A DNA stretch of 49,151 nucleotides, taken from NCBI GenBank assembly GCA_023460395.1, contig JAEWQB010000007.1, positions 1-49,151 of the forward strand. The letters run 5' to 3'. The stretch's first letter is position 1; the number at the start of each line of letters is the position of its first letter. Source of the stretch: Pseudomonadota bacterium. GTDB taxonomy: Bacteria > Desulfobacterota > Desulfovibrionia > Desulfovibrionales > Desulfovibrionaceae. Shown here piece by piece: positions 24,163 through 39,200 of the stretch. The notes under the pieces are model-generated. The model made no database searches. It saw only the letters and a program-made list of their open reading frames with translations, and was not told the DNA's origin. The position numbers and the translations under genes were made by a program.

Positions 24163-27100
24163 ATGACAGATATCACGATGGATTGTTCGTTTTCAAAAAG
24201 TGTCCCTTGTACTAACTGCCAAAAAGAGCTTTGGCTTGCCAGCCAAACCTCACTCAACGAATACGACGAAACGGCTATCCGGGCCAGTTTCACCATCAAG
24301 CGCTCCGTTTCTCCTGAGTTGCTGCGGGAAACCCTACGCCGCGTTCTGCGCCAGACTCCGCTGCTGGGCGCAGTTCTGAGTCTCCCTAACGGCGAGCCGC
24401 TTTTCACACCGGGTAATCCTGACGATGTTGACCTGCGCGTCGTTGACCTGCGGAACACCGAAAATCCCCACCAAGCCATGTGGTCTTTTCTCGACGGCTT
24501 TTACGAAGAGCCTGTGAATGTTCGCGTTAGCCGGTTCGCCCTTGTGCGTATAGACGAAACGGAAAGCCTGTACGCCTTCAAATGCTCCCATCTAGTAATG
24601 GATGGTCTAGGCTCATTCCTGCATGCCGCCCTTGTATCAGAAATCTACGGAGCGCTTGCGCACGGCAAAGAGCCGGAACTGGGTGCCCCCCTCACCTGCG
24701 ACGAACTATTCCGGCAGGACATGGCGCACAGGGAGTCCGCCCGGTTTGCCAAGGATATGGCATTCTGGACCCAGCATCTGGAAAAGATGCCCGAAAAACG
24801 GGTATTCCGCGCACTTCCCGGCTGCACGGACATATTGGGAAATTCCCGATGCCAAAAATTCTATCTGTCGGAAAAAACCTCACGACAGGTTGAGCAAATT
24901 CTAAAATCGCTTTCCATAAGTCCGGCCATTTATTTCACGGCATTGCACGCCCTTATTGTGTCCTTCATGTGCGATGAACCGCAGGTTGCCATTCAAACTC
25001 CCGTGGCCTTTGGCGAACGGAAATCGCCCGCGCACAGGCAAGGGGCGCAAATATCTCTTCCCCCCGTGCTCGCGGATGTCGGCAACGCGGCAACATTTGA
25101 AGAACTGGTCAAAAGCATTGAAGCGCAGTGCGCAAAGTTTTTCCGGCACATCCGCACCCCATACCAATTGGCTCTGCGCACGCTCAGTCGTAAAAATTTG
25201 ACCAATCTCGCAGACCTGTTCGTCAACTTCATTCCATTTCCGTTTCCCGGAACGCCTGAATTTCCTCTGAGCAACCCCTGTCAGTACCACAGCGATCTGG
25301 AGCCGGTACTGTTTGGGCTAATGGTGTTGCAGGAAGCCGACATGAACCGGTTTTCTCTGAACATGCGCAGCAGCCGCAACCACCTGAGCGAGCAGGATGT
25401 GGAAAGGTACGTGCGCCGCGTGGCCCTGCTCTCTGAACAGCTTGCCTCAGGCCGCGATATTTCAGAACTCACCTATCTGCTTGAAGAAGAAGAGCAAGAA
25501 TTGCGGCACTGGCAACGCGGAGAGACAAAAGAGTATTCCGTGGAGACTATGCCCGGCCTTTTCGACCAACAAGCCGAAAAATTTGCGGAACGGCTCGCAG
25601 TGCAGGACGAACACGGCGCGGGGCTCACCTACGCGCAGGTGCGGGAAAATTCCCTGCGCTGCGCCACATGGCTTACGGAACGCGGTGTACGCAAAGGCGA
25701 CATTGTGGCCGTAGCCGCACGGCGGACGGTCAACCTGCCGGAGGTGGTGCTGGGCGTACAACGCTGCGGCGCGGTGTACCTTCCCGTAGACCCCAACGCC
25801 CCCTCGGAGCGTCTGGACTTCATCCTTGCGGACGCGCACCCCGTTCTGACCATGGACCTTGACGACATGGCGTATAGAAACACGCCACACACAAAACCGC
25901 CCGTGCCGCCCACGGTACATGACGCCGCCTACCTCATATACACCTCCGGGTCGACAGGCCGCCCCAAAGGAGTTCTTGCCCCGCACGGCGGATTTGTGAA
26001 CATGATTCAAGGGCAGATCGAATATTTCGGCATTACGGAACAGGATAGGGTTCTGCTCTTCGCCCCCCCTATTTTCGATGCCGCGCTTTCCGAACTGTTC
26101 ATGGGCCTGCACGCGGGGGCCTGCGTCTATCCGGTGAGTGACACCCTTCGTAACGAACCGTGGAATCTCCGCCAGCACATGGCGGACAACGCTGTTTCCG
26201 TGACCACCTTTCCCCCTTCGTATCTGCACGTCTTTGACCGGGAACCCTTCCCCGGCCTGCGCGTGCTCATCACGGCGGGAGAGCCTCCGGTGGCGGACGA
26301 TGCGCTGCACTACGCCGCCGCATTGCAATATTTCAACGCATACGGTCCCACAGAAACCTGCGTCTGCGCCACCATAAAACGGGTTACTCCGGGTGAAGCG
26401 CTGCCTATCAGTACCGGACGCCCAATTCCCAACGTCTCCGCCGTCATTCGCAACACGGCGCGGCAACCTCTGCCCGCAGGCATCGCGGGCGAGCTGTGGA
26501 TCGGGGGAGCGAGTGTCGCCCTCGAATACCACGGGAATCCGCAACTGACGGCCCAGCGTTTCCATTCTCTGCCAGAAGAACTCGGAGAGCGCTCTTACGC
26601 TACGGGCGATTTAGCGTTGTGGTCGCCGCAGGGCGAAATTATTCTAATGGGCCGGGCCGACGATCAGGTTAAAATACGGGGCAATCGGGTAGAATTAGGC
26701 GAGGTGGCTTTTTTGCTGGAACGCTGCCCCAGCGTGCGGCAGGCGTGTGCCCTGCTTATTGAGCACGGCCCGGCGAAGCAAGCCATGCTGGCGGCAGCTC
26801 TGGTGCTGCATAACGACGCTGTGCTGGAGCAAATTGTCAGTTGGTGCCGAGAAAACCTGCCCGCGTATATGATTCCCTCATTTTGGCACGTGGTGGAGGG
26901 CATGCCCGTCTCACCCACCGGGAAAATAGACCGCACCGCCCTGAAAACACTAATAGTGGCTTCCGAGGCCTCTGCAACCCGCAGCCAGCCACTAGACCCG
27001 CGCCTGCTTGCCCTATTTGAACGAGTAATCGGTCATCCTTATGATCCGGCTATCAACTTTTTTGATCAGGGAGGTAACAGCCTCACGGCTATGACGCTGC

Positions 27101-27207
27101 TGCGCGATATCCGCAACACGTACTCCGTGGACCTTGCGTTTCGCACCTTTATGGGCTGCGACACGCTGTACGACCTTGCCGCCCTGTTGCAGTCCCCCCA
27201 CGCACCC
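24163..27207 (+). other. Module 1: C-A-T, predicted tyrosine or phenylalanine
   Basis: An N-terminal C domain on the first module suggests an acyl-primed (starter C) assembly line. Its HHxxxDG motif is SHLVMDG, with the catalytic second His kept. Reading the A domain against GrsA, I derive the ten specificity residues as D-A-S-T-I-A-A-V-C-K. That is one change from a tyrosine code I recall (DASTVAAVCK) and two from the GrsA phenylalanine code. The A3 core is YTSGSTGRPKG, A10 is SPTGKIDR, and the carrier motif is DQGGNSL. Confidence 0.75.
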
Positions 27208-30200
27208 CGGACAGAGACGCAAAACGCCTCCACCGCCCCGCTGGGCCGAAACCAATTTCACATATGGGCTTACCAGCAGGCGAACCCCCGCTCCATAGAT
27301 TACAATATGCCTTTGCTGCTGGAAATTCACGGGGCACAGGGCAACGCATTCATTACGGCAGTACAGGACGCGGTGAACGCGCAGGAACTTTTTCTATGCA
27401 CGGTAGGGGGCGCTGTGGACACGCCCCACTTTCAACATACCGCATCCGCCATTTCCGTAGACCGCACGGCACTTCCCGATGCCGTCGCCGCCGACGCCTA
27501 TTTTGACAGGCTCATCCATACGCCATTTGATCTACAAACCGAGCCTCCCATACGGTTGACGGCGGTGGACCTGCCGAAAAGCGTGCGCCTGTTGATACTG
27601 GTACACCACATTGCAGGCGACGGGGAAACACTGGATATCCTGCTGCGCAACGCCCTGCGTTGCATGAACGGCAACCATGACACTCAACCCGATGCGGGAG
27701 CGCTCTCCACACAAACCGCCTTCTGCGACAGAGAGCGTGCATACGAGCGATCACGGGCCTTTGCCGAAGATGCCGCGTACTGGCAACAGGAACTCGCCAC
27801 ACCGACTTCCGGCAATTTTCCGGCAAAGCGTATTGGTGCCATGAACAGCGCCCCCCTGCCTCTGGACCTTGCCGCACGGTTGGAAGCACAGGCGCGGCAT
27901 TCCGGCATCTCGGTGCTGGCCCGCTTCGTTACGGCATATTCGCAGACCCTTTGTGCCGCCTTCGGCGTACCGGAAGTGGTCATCGGTGTTCCCATGGGCT
28001 TGCGCGAAACCCGCAAAGAATTCCAGACCGCCGGATTTTATGTCAATACCGTTCCCCTACGTCTACAGCACGGGACCGGGTCTGACGCCGCCGGGGAAAC
28101 AGCGACCCGGCTGACACAGGCCATCGCGCATAGCCGTTACTGCGTCACCGAGGCGGTGCCGACCTTTTTGGCGACGCACAGCCACACCGCGCCGTTGGAA
28201 TTTCCTAATGCCCCGATTGACGCCCCCCTTTCAGTTCCCCCGAACGTAACGGACCCCGTGAACAATCGGGCGCTGCGGATAACACGACTCCAGCCACAGC
28301 TCAGGGCAAGCAAATTTTCCGCCAGTGCCACACTGGAAACCGGAGAAATTCCCGGCATAATTTTGGAATATGATGCCGGATTGTTCACGGACAGCGCGGC
28401 ATTCTTACAGCAGTTGATCCGAACACTGGACACACTGTGCGAAAAACCGGTTTGCGAAACCGCAGCACACCCGACTGCCATACAGGTGCTGACCGAGGCA
28501 TGGCGCACCATGCTCCGCGCCGCCCCAGACGAACACAGCGATTTTTTCCGGTCCGGTGGCGATTCCATTAAAGCCATCCAAATCACAGGCGCATTGCACC
28601 GCCACGGATTCACCTCGCTGACGGCTTCTGATTTCCTCAGCACGCCGCACTTCCGCGACTTGTGCGCCCTGCTGGCAACCACAGACGCCTCCGATTGCCC
28701 CCCTGCCTCCGGCATTTCAATCGAGCCGGTGCGACCGGGCCATACCGTGCCGCTACTGCCTATTCAGCAGGCGCTTATACACAAGCACCCGGATCACTGG
28801 CGGCATTTTCACATGATGCTCCCCATGGCGCTGGGACCACTAATCCCGCAGCAAACCATAGAGGCGTGGCTGCGCGGCTTACCAGAAAAATTTGAGGCCC
28901 TGCGCCTGTCTTTCGCGGCAACAGGCGCACTCCTGTCGGAAAAACCGCACCCCCCCGTTCTGACAATCTGCCATGTGGATACGGCTACAGACAGGGAACC
29001 TCTGCTGCGGCACATGGCACAGACCATAATCGCGGGCCTGAACCCGGAAACGGGTCGTACTCTGGGCGCAGCACTGGCAGAATACAACGGCGAGCGCCTG
29101 TTCGTGCTCGCCGGACACCATCTGGTACTCGATGTGGTATCTCTTGATATCCTGCAACGCGATCTGCGCCAATTTTGCCTCGACGGCAGTGGCGTGAAAG
29201 AATCCTGCGGAATGGGCACCCGCTCCGTAGCCATGCACTCGCTGGTGGAGCAGGGGAAATTCCCCACGTCGGAAGATCATGCCATGTGGAACGCCGTGTG
29301 CCGCACCCCCGCAACGCCTCTCGCCGCCGTGCGCACCGGGCACGCAGATATTGCCTCTCAGCGGGTGTGCACCGGCACACAGTTGCGGGGCTTCCGCCCC
29401 GACCATACGGCAACGTTACTACCCGACCTGCTCTCGGCCCTTGCCTGCGCCCTGCGCACGCAAGGGCAGCAAAGCCCGGTATTTCTCACACTGGAAAGCC
29501 ACGGACGCGACGCGGTGATCCCCGATTTTGAATCCAGCCAAAGCGTGGGCTGGTTTACCGCCGTGTGCCCCATGCCGCTTGTCCCCGCCGCCGTCTGCTC
29601 AGAGGCCCGGAGGACCATACACCCATGGCTTGCCCAACACTTTTCTCCCGCACACTGCAATGCATATGGCTACCTTGCCGCACACGACCCACAGACGTTT
29701 GACTACTCTGCCCAAATTTCTTTCAACTATTTAGGAATATTAAATAATCAACCGGACAGTCCTAATAATGACGGCAAACACGTCACGCCGCTCTTTTCCT
29801 CCGCTGCCCCCGGCAATATCCCTGACCTGCTGCACCCCGACTTCGCTCCCAGCGCTCCGCTGGAGCTTTCCTTATTCTTCGACGCGGCGGAAACGCTGCA
29901 CCTGAATGCGTTTCACAGCCCGCATGTACTCTTACCGACGTGGGTTTCCGGCCTTTTGGAAGCGTGGAAGACAGCCCTGACCACCCTGCCCGCCTATCAG
30001 TCGCCGCTTTCGGAAAATCAATGGACGCGCATTTGCGAATACTGCGACTGCCGCCGGGAAGCCATTGAGAGCATCCGTCCCCCGGCAGCCACCCTTGAGC
30101 CGCTGCTGTATCAGGCGTTACAGGCAGACAAACGCATTTACACGCAACAAATTCAATTTCACTTCACGGGTGATGTGAATGACGCGCAGCTCATGCGGGC

Positions 30201-33200
30201 ATGGAATTCCGTTGTATCCCGGCACGAGAGTCTGCGTTCCCTCTTCCCCATGCCCCAAACGGGTGAATTCTACCATGTGGTAATGCGCACAGGCAGGTGC
30301 AGCACGGAATACCACGACTTTTCCCCTCTGCCTCGGTCCACGGCCCAGACGGAAACGGAAGCCCAGTTACTTATGCGCAGAACAATGGAATTCAACCTGA
30401 ACACGGGACCGTTGCTGCGCGCTCAGTTCTTTCGCTATGGCGAACGAGAGTTTATGATAAGCTGGAGCTTCCACCATCTGCTCATGGATGGTTGGTGCGC
30501 GGGCATTTTGCTGCGTGAGCTGTTTGCCACATATGCCACGCTGACAGGCCGTCCGGCGCAGCCCCTACCCGCCCCCGTGCCACTGGCTCGTTACACGCAG
30601 TGGCGCGCCCGGTTTGACGAACAAGCTGCCCGGAACTACTGGACGACACTGTTAAAAGGCTTCACGCCGCTGACCGGTGTAACCGGCCCCGCACCGGCAA
30701 CCAGTGATACGCAAGACCCGCACGCAGTGGAATGGGCGTTGGACGAGACTCTCAGTGGCGCTCTTGCGGCTATGGCGACCGAACACGCTGTAACCCTGCC
30801 CATATTGGTACAATCCCTCTGGGCCTTTGTACTCAGCGCGGGAAATAACACCTGCCGGGACGTGGTGTATGGTGTTGTTGTTTCCGGGCGTCCAGCGGAA
30901 CTGGAAGACATGGATCGGGCCGTGGGAATGTTCATACAAACGTTGCCGCTCCGTGTACGCTGGTCCCCCCAAAGTTCCCTTGCGGACCTCTTGACCGACG
31001 TCAAGGCGCAGAGTCTGCAACAAATGCGATATGGCTACCTTCCCCTTGCCGCCATGGGCAAAGACCTGCTCGACCATCTTATGGTCTTTGAAAATTACCC
31101 GTTTAAAACGCTATTTGAGGATGGCACGCTTGAGCTTCGGGAAGTGCGCGGATTTGAAAAAATTCCGTACCCTCTCGGCATCTCCGTGGTGCCCAGTAAA
31201 CGCCTGTTGTTCCGCTTTCTCTTCGACCCCGCACGCATGGATGAATCCCGTGTGCGTAATCTGTGCGATCAACTGCACACACTGCTGCGGGTAGTTGCCA
31301 CGCAACCGGGAGTCTCCTGCGCGGCACTGGAGGCGCAACTGGCGCAACTGGCGCAACCGGGTGTGCCGGACCTACGAAATGGACATGCCGGCACCCACAG
31401 TGCGACGGATCATTCCTTTCCTCCGGCAGAGGGCGCAGCAACCACGGTTCCCGCCGTGGAAGAGCCGCTATCCTCCGGTAGTGCCGATACTGAAAATAAC
31501 AGAGGCACCGGCAGCCCTGTCTTTGAAGATGCCGGTGTCGGAATAACCGGAGCAGCCAACCTCTCTGGCGAGGTCGCCACGCCCGGCGCACGTGACGGTC
31601 TGACCGACGGCGACATGGAAGCGGTTGTGGCAGACATATATGCCACGGTTCTGCAACGGGACATTCCTTCGCCGGACGCCGATTTCTTCCTATTGGGCGG
31701 ACACAGCCTGCTGGTCATGCAGGTTATGGCTCAGGTGTCTAAAAGACTGGGAATACGCCTCGCCATAGAAGACATTTTTGACCACGCCAGCGTCCGGCAA
31801 CTCGCGGCTTTCCTCCGCACGGTTCAGGCTCCCGCCCTCCATATTCCGCGCTGCCCCGCACAGGATACACACCCGCTTTCCGCCAGTCAGCGGCGGATAT
31901 GGTTCCTGCAACGTTTGCATGAAGACAACCGCATATACCAGATTCCCTTTGCCGCGCGGGCGGGCGGACCTGTGGACCCGGACGTGCTGCAACAGGCTCT
32001 CGCCCTGCTGGAACGCCGACATGAGGGACTGCGCCTGCGTGTCTTCGCCGACACACCGGAGCAGACTCTTGCCCCGCTTGGCAGTCTGCGGCTCGAATAC
32101 CACGACGGACCGTATGCGCTTAACGCGGTTCAGGCACCCCCTTGTGGTGCGGTGTCACCCCAGAGCCAAGCCCCCTGCGGCAACGAACCCGACAGCTTCT
32201 CCGGCACGTCAAATGCCAGCCGGCCGGACAGAACCGCCAGAACGGGCACAGGCAGGTGCGCCAGCAGGGCGGGCGGAGCCGATGGAGGGAGTAGAACGGA
32301 CGAAAATGATGCGGACATGCCCTTAGGCGTTGATAGCCCGCTGGTGCGTGTGGCCTTGTATCGCGAATCCGCCACGGAATCTGTGCTGACGTTCCGTTTC
32401 CACCACATCATTTTCGACGGCTGGTCCAGCGAAATATTCCTGCGGGAACTTAACCAAGCGTACAGCGCGGTGCTGCATGATACCGTACCGGAGTGGAAAC
32501 CCACAACACTGGACTATCTCAGCTACATTCATTGGGAGGCGGAACAAAAGACGGACAAACTGGACACGCTGAAAACAATGCTCCTGCCCCTGCCGGAACG
32601 TCTGCGGCTGCCGCTGGATTTTCCCCGCCCCGCAGTGCAAAGTTATGCGGGTGACGTGGTGGTATTTTCGCTACGCCCCGACCAGATTGGGGCGTTGAAG
32701 CACCACGCGCACGACGCGGGTGTTTCCCTCTTCCCGGTACTTATCGCTTTGATTAATGCGTTTCTCTTCCGGCATACCGGGCAGACCGATTTGCTTGTAG
32801 GCTGCCCGGCGGCAAACAGAGAAGAGGAGCAGACGCAAGATCTACTCGGCCTGTTCGTCAATACCCTTGCCATACGCACCACGCTGGCTCCCGACAGTGA
32901 CTTCAGACGCGCCGTCGCCTCCGCGCACACGTCTCTGAACATAGCCCTGTCCGCCCAGCACATTCCCTTTGAACAAGTGGTTGACGCAGTATGCGTGGAG
33001 CGTAATCCCTCCCGCAATCCCCTCTTTGATGTTTTTGTGGCGTTGGAAAACGATACATGGACCAACTTCGCGCAAGAACCACTCTGCCTACAGGCCATCC
33101 CTCTGCCGCACAACCGGAGCAAGTTCGATCTCAGCGTCTATTTCAAAGAAACCGGGCCGGACAGCATGGAAGTGCATATAGAATATTGCACGGCACTGTT

Positions 33201-36200
33201 CCGCAAAGAAACCGTGCACGCTATGGGAGAACGGCTTTCCGTACTGCTGGATGACGCGCTGCTGCGCCCCGATACCGCCCTTGCCGATCTGACCATTCTC
33301 CCGGACCGCGAACGGGCCATGTTGGAATCCTTCAACAACACAAAAGAACCGCTTGATGCGGAACAAAACAGCGACACACTGTTCCGGGCGCAGGCCGCCC
33401 GCAACGGCGCTGCTCCCGCCATAGTGGAGGCTTCCGGTCACACCTGCGACTACGCGGGCTTCTCCGCCATGGTCGATGCCATGGCAACGCACCTGACAGA
33501 GGCCGGGCTTGCTCCCGGTTCCTATGCGGGAGTCTGCTTTAACCGCTCGCTCGTCATGATGGTCACTCTCTTCGCCGTGGAACGCATAGGGGCGGTCTAT
33601 GTTCCCCTTTCCGCCAACCTGCCGAACGAGCGCCTGTCCTCGATGCTGGAGGATTTAGGCTCCTGCATCATCGTTACCGATACCGCACATGCGGACACAT
33701 TCGCCCGGTGCGGGCATCCCGTTCTCACACCAGACATTTCTTTCCTGTCACAACGACGAAACGCCTCCATCCCCGGAGCGCCCGGCTGCCCCTCTCCGTC
33801 CGCCATTCCGGCTGCGGCGTCTCTCCCGGCTGCGACTGTCTCCCCGGATGCCGTGGCCTATGTCATTTTCACATCCGGTTCCACAGGCAGACCCAAAGGG
33901 GTGCCCATACGCCATCGCAGCCTATGCAACCGTCTGCTCTGGATGCAGTCGCAATTCCCCATCGGACCGGGCGACGTAGTGCTGCAAAAAACCACAGTCA
34001 CCTTTGACGTTTCCGTGTGGGAGCTGTTCTGGTGGTCATGGTGCGGAGCAAGCCTTGCTTTGCTGGAGCCTGAAGCGGAAAAAAATCCGGGACATATCGT
34101 ACAGACCATCGCCGCCCAAAACGTCACCGTACTGCACTTTGTACCGTCCATGCTTAGGGTCTTTCTGGAATATCTGGAGTTCCAGCCGGACAATGTGCGC
34201 AATCTGAAAACACTGCGCTACGTGTTTACCAGCGGCGAAGCGCTTTCCAGCGACCTTGTGGCACGCTTTCATGCGGTATTCCACGGTCAGTCACACGCCG
34301 AACTGCACAATCTTTACGGTCCCACAGAGGCGACCATAGACGTGACATGGCAGCCATGCCCGCCGGAATCCCCCCAACCATTGCCTATCGGACGCCCCAT
34401 AGCCAACACGCACATCCATGTGCTGGACGCGCGGCAACACCGTGTACCTGTGGGTAGTGTTGGCGAGTTGTACATAAGCGGTGTGCAAGTGGCCCCCGGC
34501 TACCTGAACAGACCAGAGCTAACAGCCCGTAATTTTTTGCCGGACCCGTTCATCCCCGGCAACCGCATGTACCGCACAGGCGATTTGGGACGCTGGCTGC
34601 CCAATGGCGCTATTGAGTATCTCGGTCGCAATGACGATCAGGTCAAAATACGCGGATTCCGGCTGGAACTGGGCGAAGTGGAGGCCGCGCTCGGCCGTTG
34701 CACCGGCGTATCGCAGGCGGTGGTCCGGGTCTGCCGTATCGGTGGGTATGACGCGCTGGAAGCTTTTTTACTGCCCCGCTCCGGCGCACGTCCCGCGCTG
34801 CGTTCCCTGCGTTCCGAACTTGCGGCAATCCTGCCGGACTATATGCACCCGGCCCGGTGGTTTGTTGTAGACGCCATTCCGCTCAGTCCATCTGGCAAAG
34901 CCGACCGCAAAGCCATATCAGGCTCGCCGCTGGCAACAGGTTCCGTGTCTGAAGAATACCCGGCACAGGAGCAAAAAACGTCCTGCGGTGTAGCTCACAC
35001 TATCCCCAAAGCGACGAACGGTCTGGAAAACGCAGTGCGTGGCATCTGGCAAACAGTTATGCCGGAAGCGGGTATAGGCGATGCGGATACCGGATTTTTC
35101 GAAGCGGGCGGCAATTCGCTGCTACTCGTCCAATTGCATAACCGGCTGGAAGAGCAGTGGAAAGGCGTCTTCACCCTTGCCAGTCTCTTTTCAGAAAGCA
35201 CCATACGCCAGCAGGCGGCTCGCATAGAACTGGCGCAGGCCGCCATGCTCCGGCCCCGCGCCGGCTCCGCCAGTCACCCCCGCTCTGCCAGCCTCGGTAC
35301 GCACGGCGTAACCAGCACTCCGCTCACGAAGGGGGCGTCCGTTTCTCCAGAAGAGCTAACCGCTCCGATAGCGATTATTGGCATGGCGGTGCGCTTTGGC
35401 GAATATGAAGATGCCGAACGCTTCTGGGACGACCTCGCCCATGGCGTGGACAAAAACGTGGACATGCCGGAAAAACGGCGGCAGGAAGTGCGGCAAATAT
35501 TTGAAGCCGTGGGCTATGCCTTTGACCCCGCCAAGCTGCGACAAGCCGCGTATCTGTCCGACATTTCGTCATTCGATTACAAACGCTTCGGCCTCTCTCC
35601 CAACGATGCGCGTTTGCTGGACCCGAAACAGCGCATTTTTCTGGAAACCGCCCTGCATGCGCTTGACGATGCGGGGTATGGCGGACAGGCCCTTGAGGGC
35701 GCAAACGTGGGAACCTTTGTAGGTGCCAGCCCCTACCGCATGTTTCAAGACGCCGTCACCCGCTGCTTTCCAGACCAGTCCGAGCAAATTTATCTGCTGA
35801 ACGTTCCTTCCAATGTGGTCGCCCGCATAAGTTACCTGAAAAATTGGCATGGCCCGGCAGCCAGTGTGGATACCGCCTGCTCTTCAGTGCTGACGGCCCT
35901 GCACGACGCCTGCCACAGTCTGCGCATCGGCGAAAGCCATGCGGCCCTCGTGGGCGGGGTGCACACCATAGACCTTCCGGTTAAAGGGGACACGCGGTTC
36001 GCCATAGAGGCCGCCTCCGGTCAGACAAGAACCTTCGACGCCAAGGCCGATGGCGTGGGGGCGGGTGAAGGGGCGGCAGTGTTCGTTCTCAAGCGGTTGG
36101 AAGACGCCCTGCGCGACAACGACGCCATTCACGCCGTCATTGCGGGAAGCGCGGTCAATCAGGATGGCAGATCCTCCAGCATGGCTGCCCCCAACCCGGA

Positions 36201-39200
36201 AGCTCAGGCGGACGTTATCGCGCAGGCGGCACGTCAGGCCTCCGTTCCGCTGGCGGATATCTGCTTTTTTGAAGCGCACGGCACAGCAACCGTATTGGGC
36301 GATCCCGTGGAAGTGGAAGGCCTGACCAAAGCATTTGCCCGTGAGGGAATCACCGCTTCCCGCAAAGCCCTCATAGGCTCCGTCAAAGGAAACATAGGGC
36401 ATCTTGACGCCGCCGCAGGGGCAGCCGGTCTGGCTAAGGCTGTAGTGAGCCTGAAAAAAGGCCATATGCCGCCCCAGCCCCATTTTCAAACTCCCAACCC
36501 GCATATCAACTTCAGCGCCGCGCCCGTACGCGTCCCCCGCGCGCTGGAACCTCTGCCGGAAGAGAACAGGCCGTGGACCTGCGGCGTCAGCTCCTTCGGC
36601 CTTAGTGGAGTGAATGCCCATGTCATTCTGCGGGAACACATTCCCGCGCCTCTCCCCGCCGACACCGGCGACTGGTATTGCATTCCCCTTTCTGCCGCCA
36701 CAGAAGCGGGCCTGAAGAGCTATTGCCGTCGGATTCTGGAAGCTGTGGAACGCAATCCTCACTGGACACTGCACGCCATCGCCGCCACTCTGGTTGCGGG
36801 CAGGGAATATTTTGAAACACGGTTGGCGGTCATCGCGCATACCCGACAGGAATTGCTGGATCAGTTGCGGGCTTCCCTGCCGGAATCAACGCCGCAAACG
36901 CAGCCTGAAAGTGCCTGCCTATGCCACAATACCGGCGACAACAAGAACGTCCCCGGTAGCCACATCAATAATGATACCGGTGGCACCGCCACAGACCCCA
37001 TAAACGCCGTGCTCCCTTCCCAAGCCGACGCAGAAGCGGCGGCAACAGCATTCCTACATGGCGCACGCCTGCTCTGGCCGCGCAATCGCCCGTTGCACAG
37101 AGTGCATTTGCCCGCCACGCCATGGAACAGAACCCGTCTATGGCCCGGATTCACCCCCCGTGTTGTCTCCAGTCCGGTGGAAACCCCCTCCGGGACAACC
37201 TTTGCCCTCGCCTTGGGCCACCCGGATTTTTGGCCGGTGGCAGAACACCGCCTACTCGGTGTGCCGACAATGGTGGGCATGGCCCTACCCGACATCATTG
37301 GTATGACCATGCTGGCGTCCGCACCGACATCTGCACCAATATCTGCACCAATATCTGCACTGTCGCTGAAAAATATGCGCTGGCACGCCCCGCTTACCTA
37401 CGAACCCGGCAGCCGGGCCACTCTGAGCCTCCAGCGCCACCCGGACTCCACAATGACGGCAGAACTGCATCATTGCCGGAACGACGAATGGCAACTCGCT
37501 GCCAGCGCTACCGTGTGCGTCCCGGCATCGGCTCAATCCGCGCAGCACTCTGAACAAGGGAGCAGCCACGGGAACGGAGCCAGTACGCCATCGGAGCGAA
37601 ACAATTCGCAGCCCCAGCAGACCGCTACGCTGGATATCGCCGCCTTGCGCGACATCATGCGCCCCCACGCCACGCCAGTGCCGGACGCAGCGGGCACCGG
37701 CATACCTGACGATGCCGGCACAACTCCCGCCCAGCCCTCTCTTGCGGGTACCGCGTCCCCGGTACGTGTCAGCGCGCGCTGGCAATGCCGCGAAGCTCTC
37801 TGGATATCGGAAGAAGGCGACCAACTGCTGGCACGCATAACACTGCCGGAGTCCTACCGGCACGACCTACGCTCATTCCGCTGGCATCCCGCCATGCTGG
37901 ATATCGCCAGCAGCCTAGCCCTATATAATGCCCCCGGCTTTGTGCCCGCACGGTGCGACCAGATGCGGCTGGACAAACCGCTGCCCGCGACCATCTATGC
38001 CTACGTGGTCATCACCGAAAACCAACCGGAATTGCGCACGGCCCGTTGCACTATTACTGATCAGTCCGGGCAGGTACTGGCGGAATTGTCCGGTCTTGTA
38101 TTTCTCGCGCTGCACGCGGTCCGGCCTGCTTCCCGGCAGATCCAGAATCCGGCGCGTTCCTGCGTATTGGAAGAGCCGCAATTGTTTGCCCTGCGCTGGA
38201 TTCCGGCAACGTTTATGCAGCAGGAACAGCGCGGAGTATATCCATCGCAAACCGAGCACAGGGCCAAGCCGGGGCGCACTCTCTTCGCCCTGCAAGACCC
38301 AACGGCAACGGACTCTTCCTATGACACGCCGGAACATTCCGCAGGTCAGCCCAACGCACGCGGCGGTGTGCTGCTTGTGGGCACTCCCGGCGACTCTGTA
38401 TATGACGCCTTCGCTCCCATGGTCACGTTCCAGTCCGTCTTACCGTGGTCTTCCTCCTCATCCACTGCCGAGACACCGCCGGAAGCCGTGCCCGGAACAC
38501 AACTGCCAGCCAACCTTCCGATGCCGACCTCCCCGGAAGAAACCAACCTCCTGATCCGCACACTCTGCCACAACGACATCGCGCACCTTATCTATCTGCC
38601 GCCATTACCGGAGCCTCCTTCCCAAGCGACATCTTCCGTATCCGGGGCGTGGGCTTTCGCCAGCCTGTTGCGCGACATCTGCCGCGCGGGGCTACGCGCC
38701 CCCCTGCACGTAACCGTGGTAGGACGGGGCGCCCTGACACACCACGAAACTTCGCCGGATCACGCGCTCCACATGGGCCTGCTCCTTGCCTTACGGCAGG
38801 AAGAGCCATTGCTCTCCTGCTCCTATACGGAACTGGATTCGGCACACCCCGCAGCGCTGGAAGTCTTGCGCCAGCACTCCGGTGACGTGAATGGCATTTG
38901 CCGCATAGACGACGCAGGTATCCTCCATGTTCCGCAGCTTGAAACGCTGAACATTTATCCCTCGGACTCCGGGACGGAGCAGCAGACCGCACAACAAAGC
39001 AGCCGCCACAGTATCCTACCGGATGGCTGCGTCATCATCACAGGCGGATTGGGGGGGATGGGATTAAGGCTGGCGCGCGACATCTCCGTGCGGACCGGAG
39101 CAAAGGTGGTACTCCTTTACCGGAGCGGCACCGCCCCTGCGGACCTGCCTTTTGCAACGTACCAGTGCGATGTCACCGATGTGGAACGCTTAGGCGCTGT

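Noticed and set aside
36880..37110. Degenerate AT domain between KS and DH
   Set aside because: No GHSxG motif or AT-length segment exists. Only the flanking linkers and an Asn/Thr-rich spacer are present.
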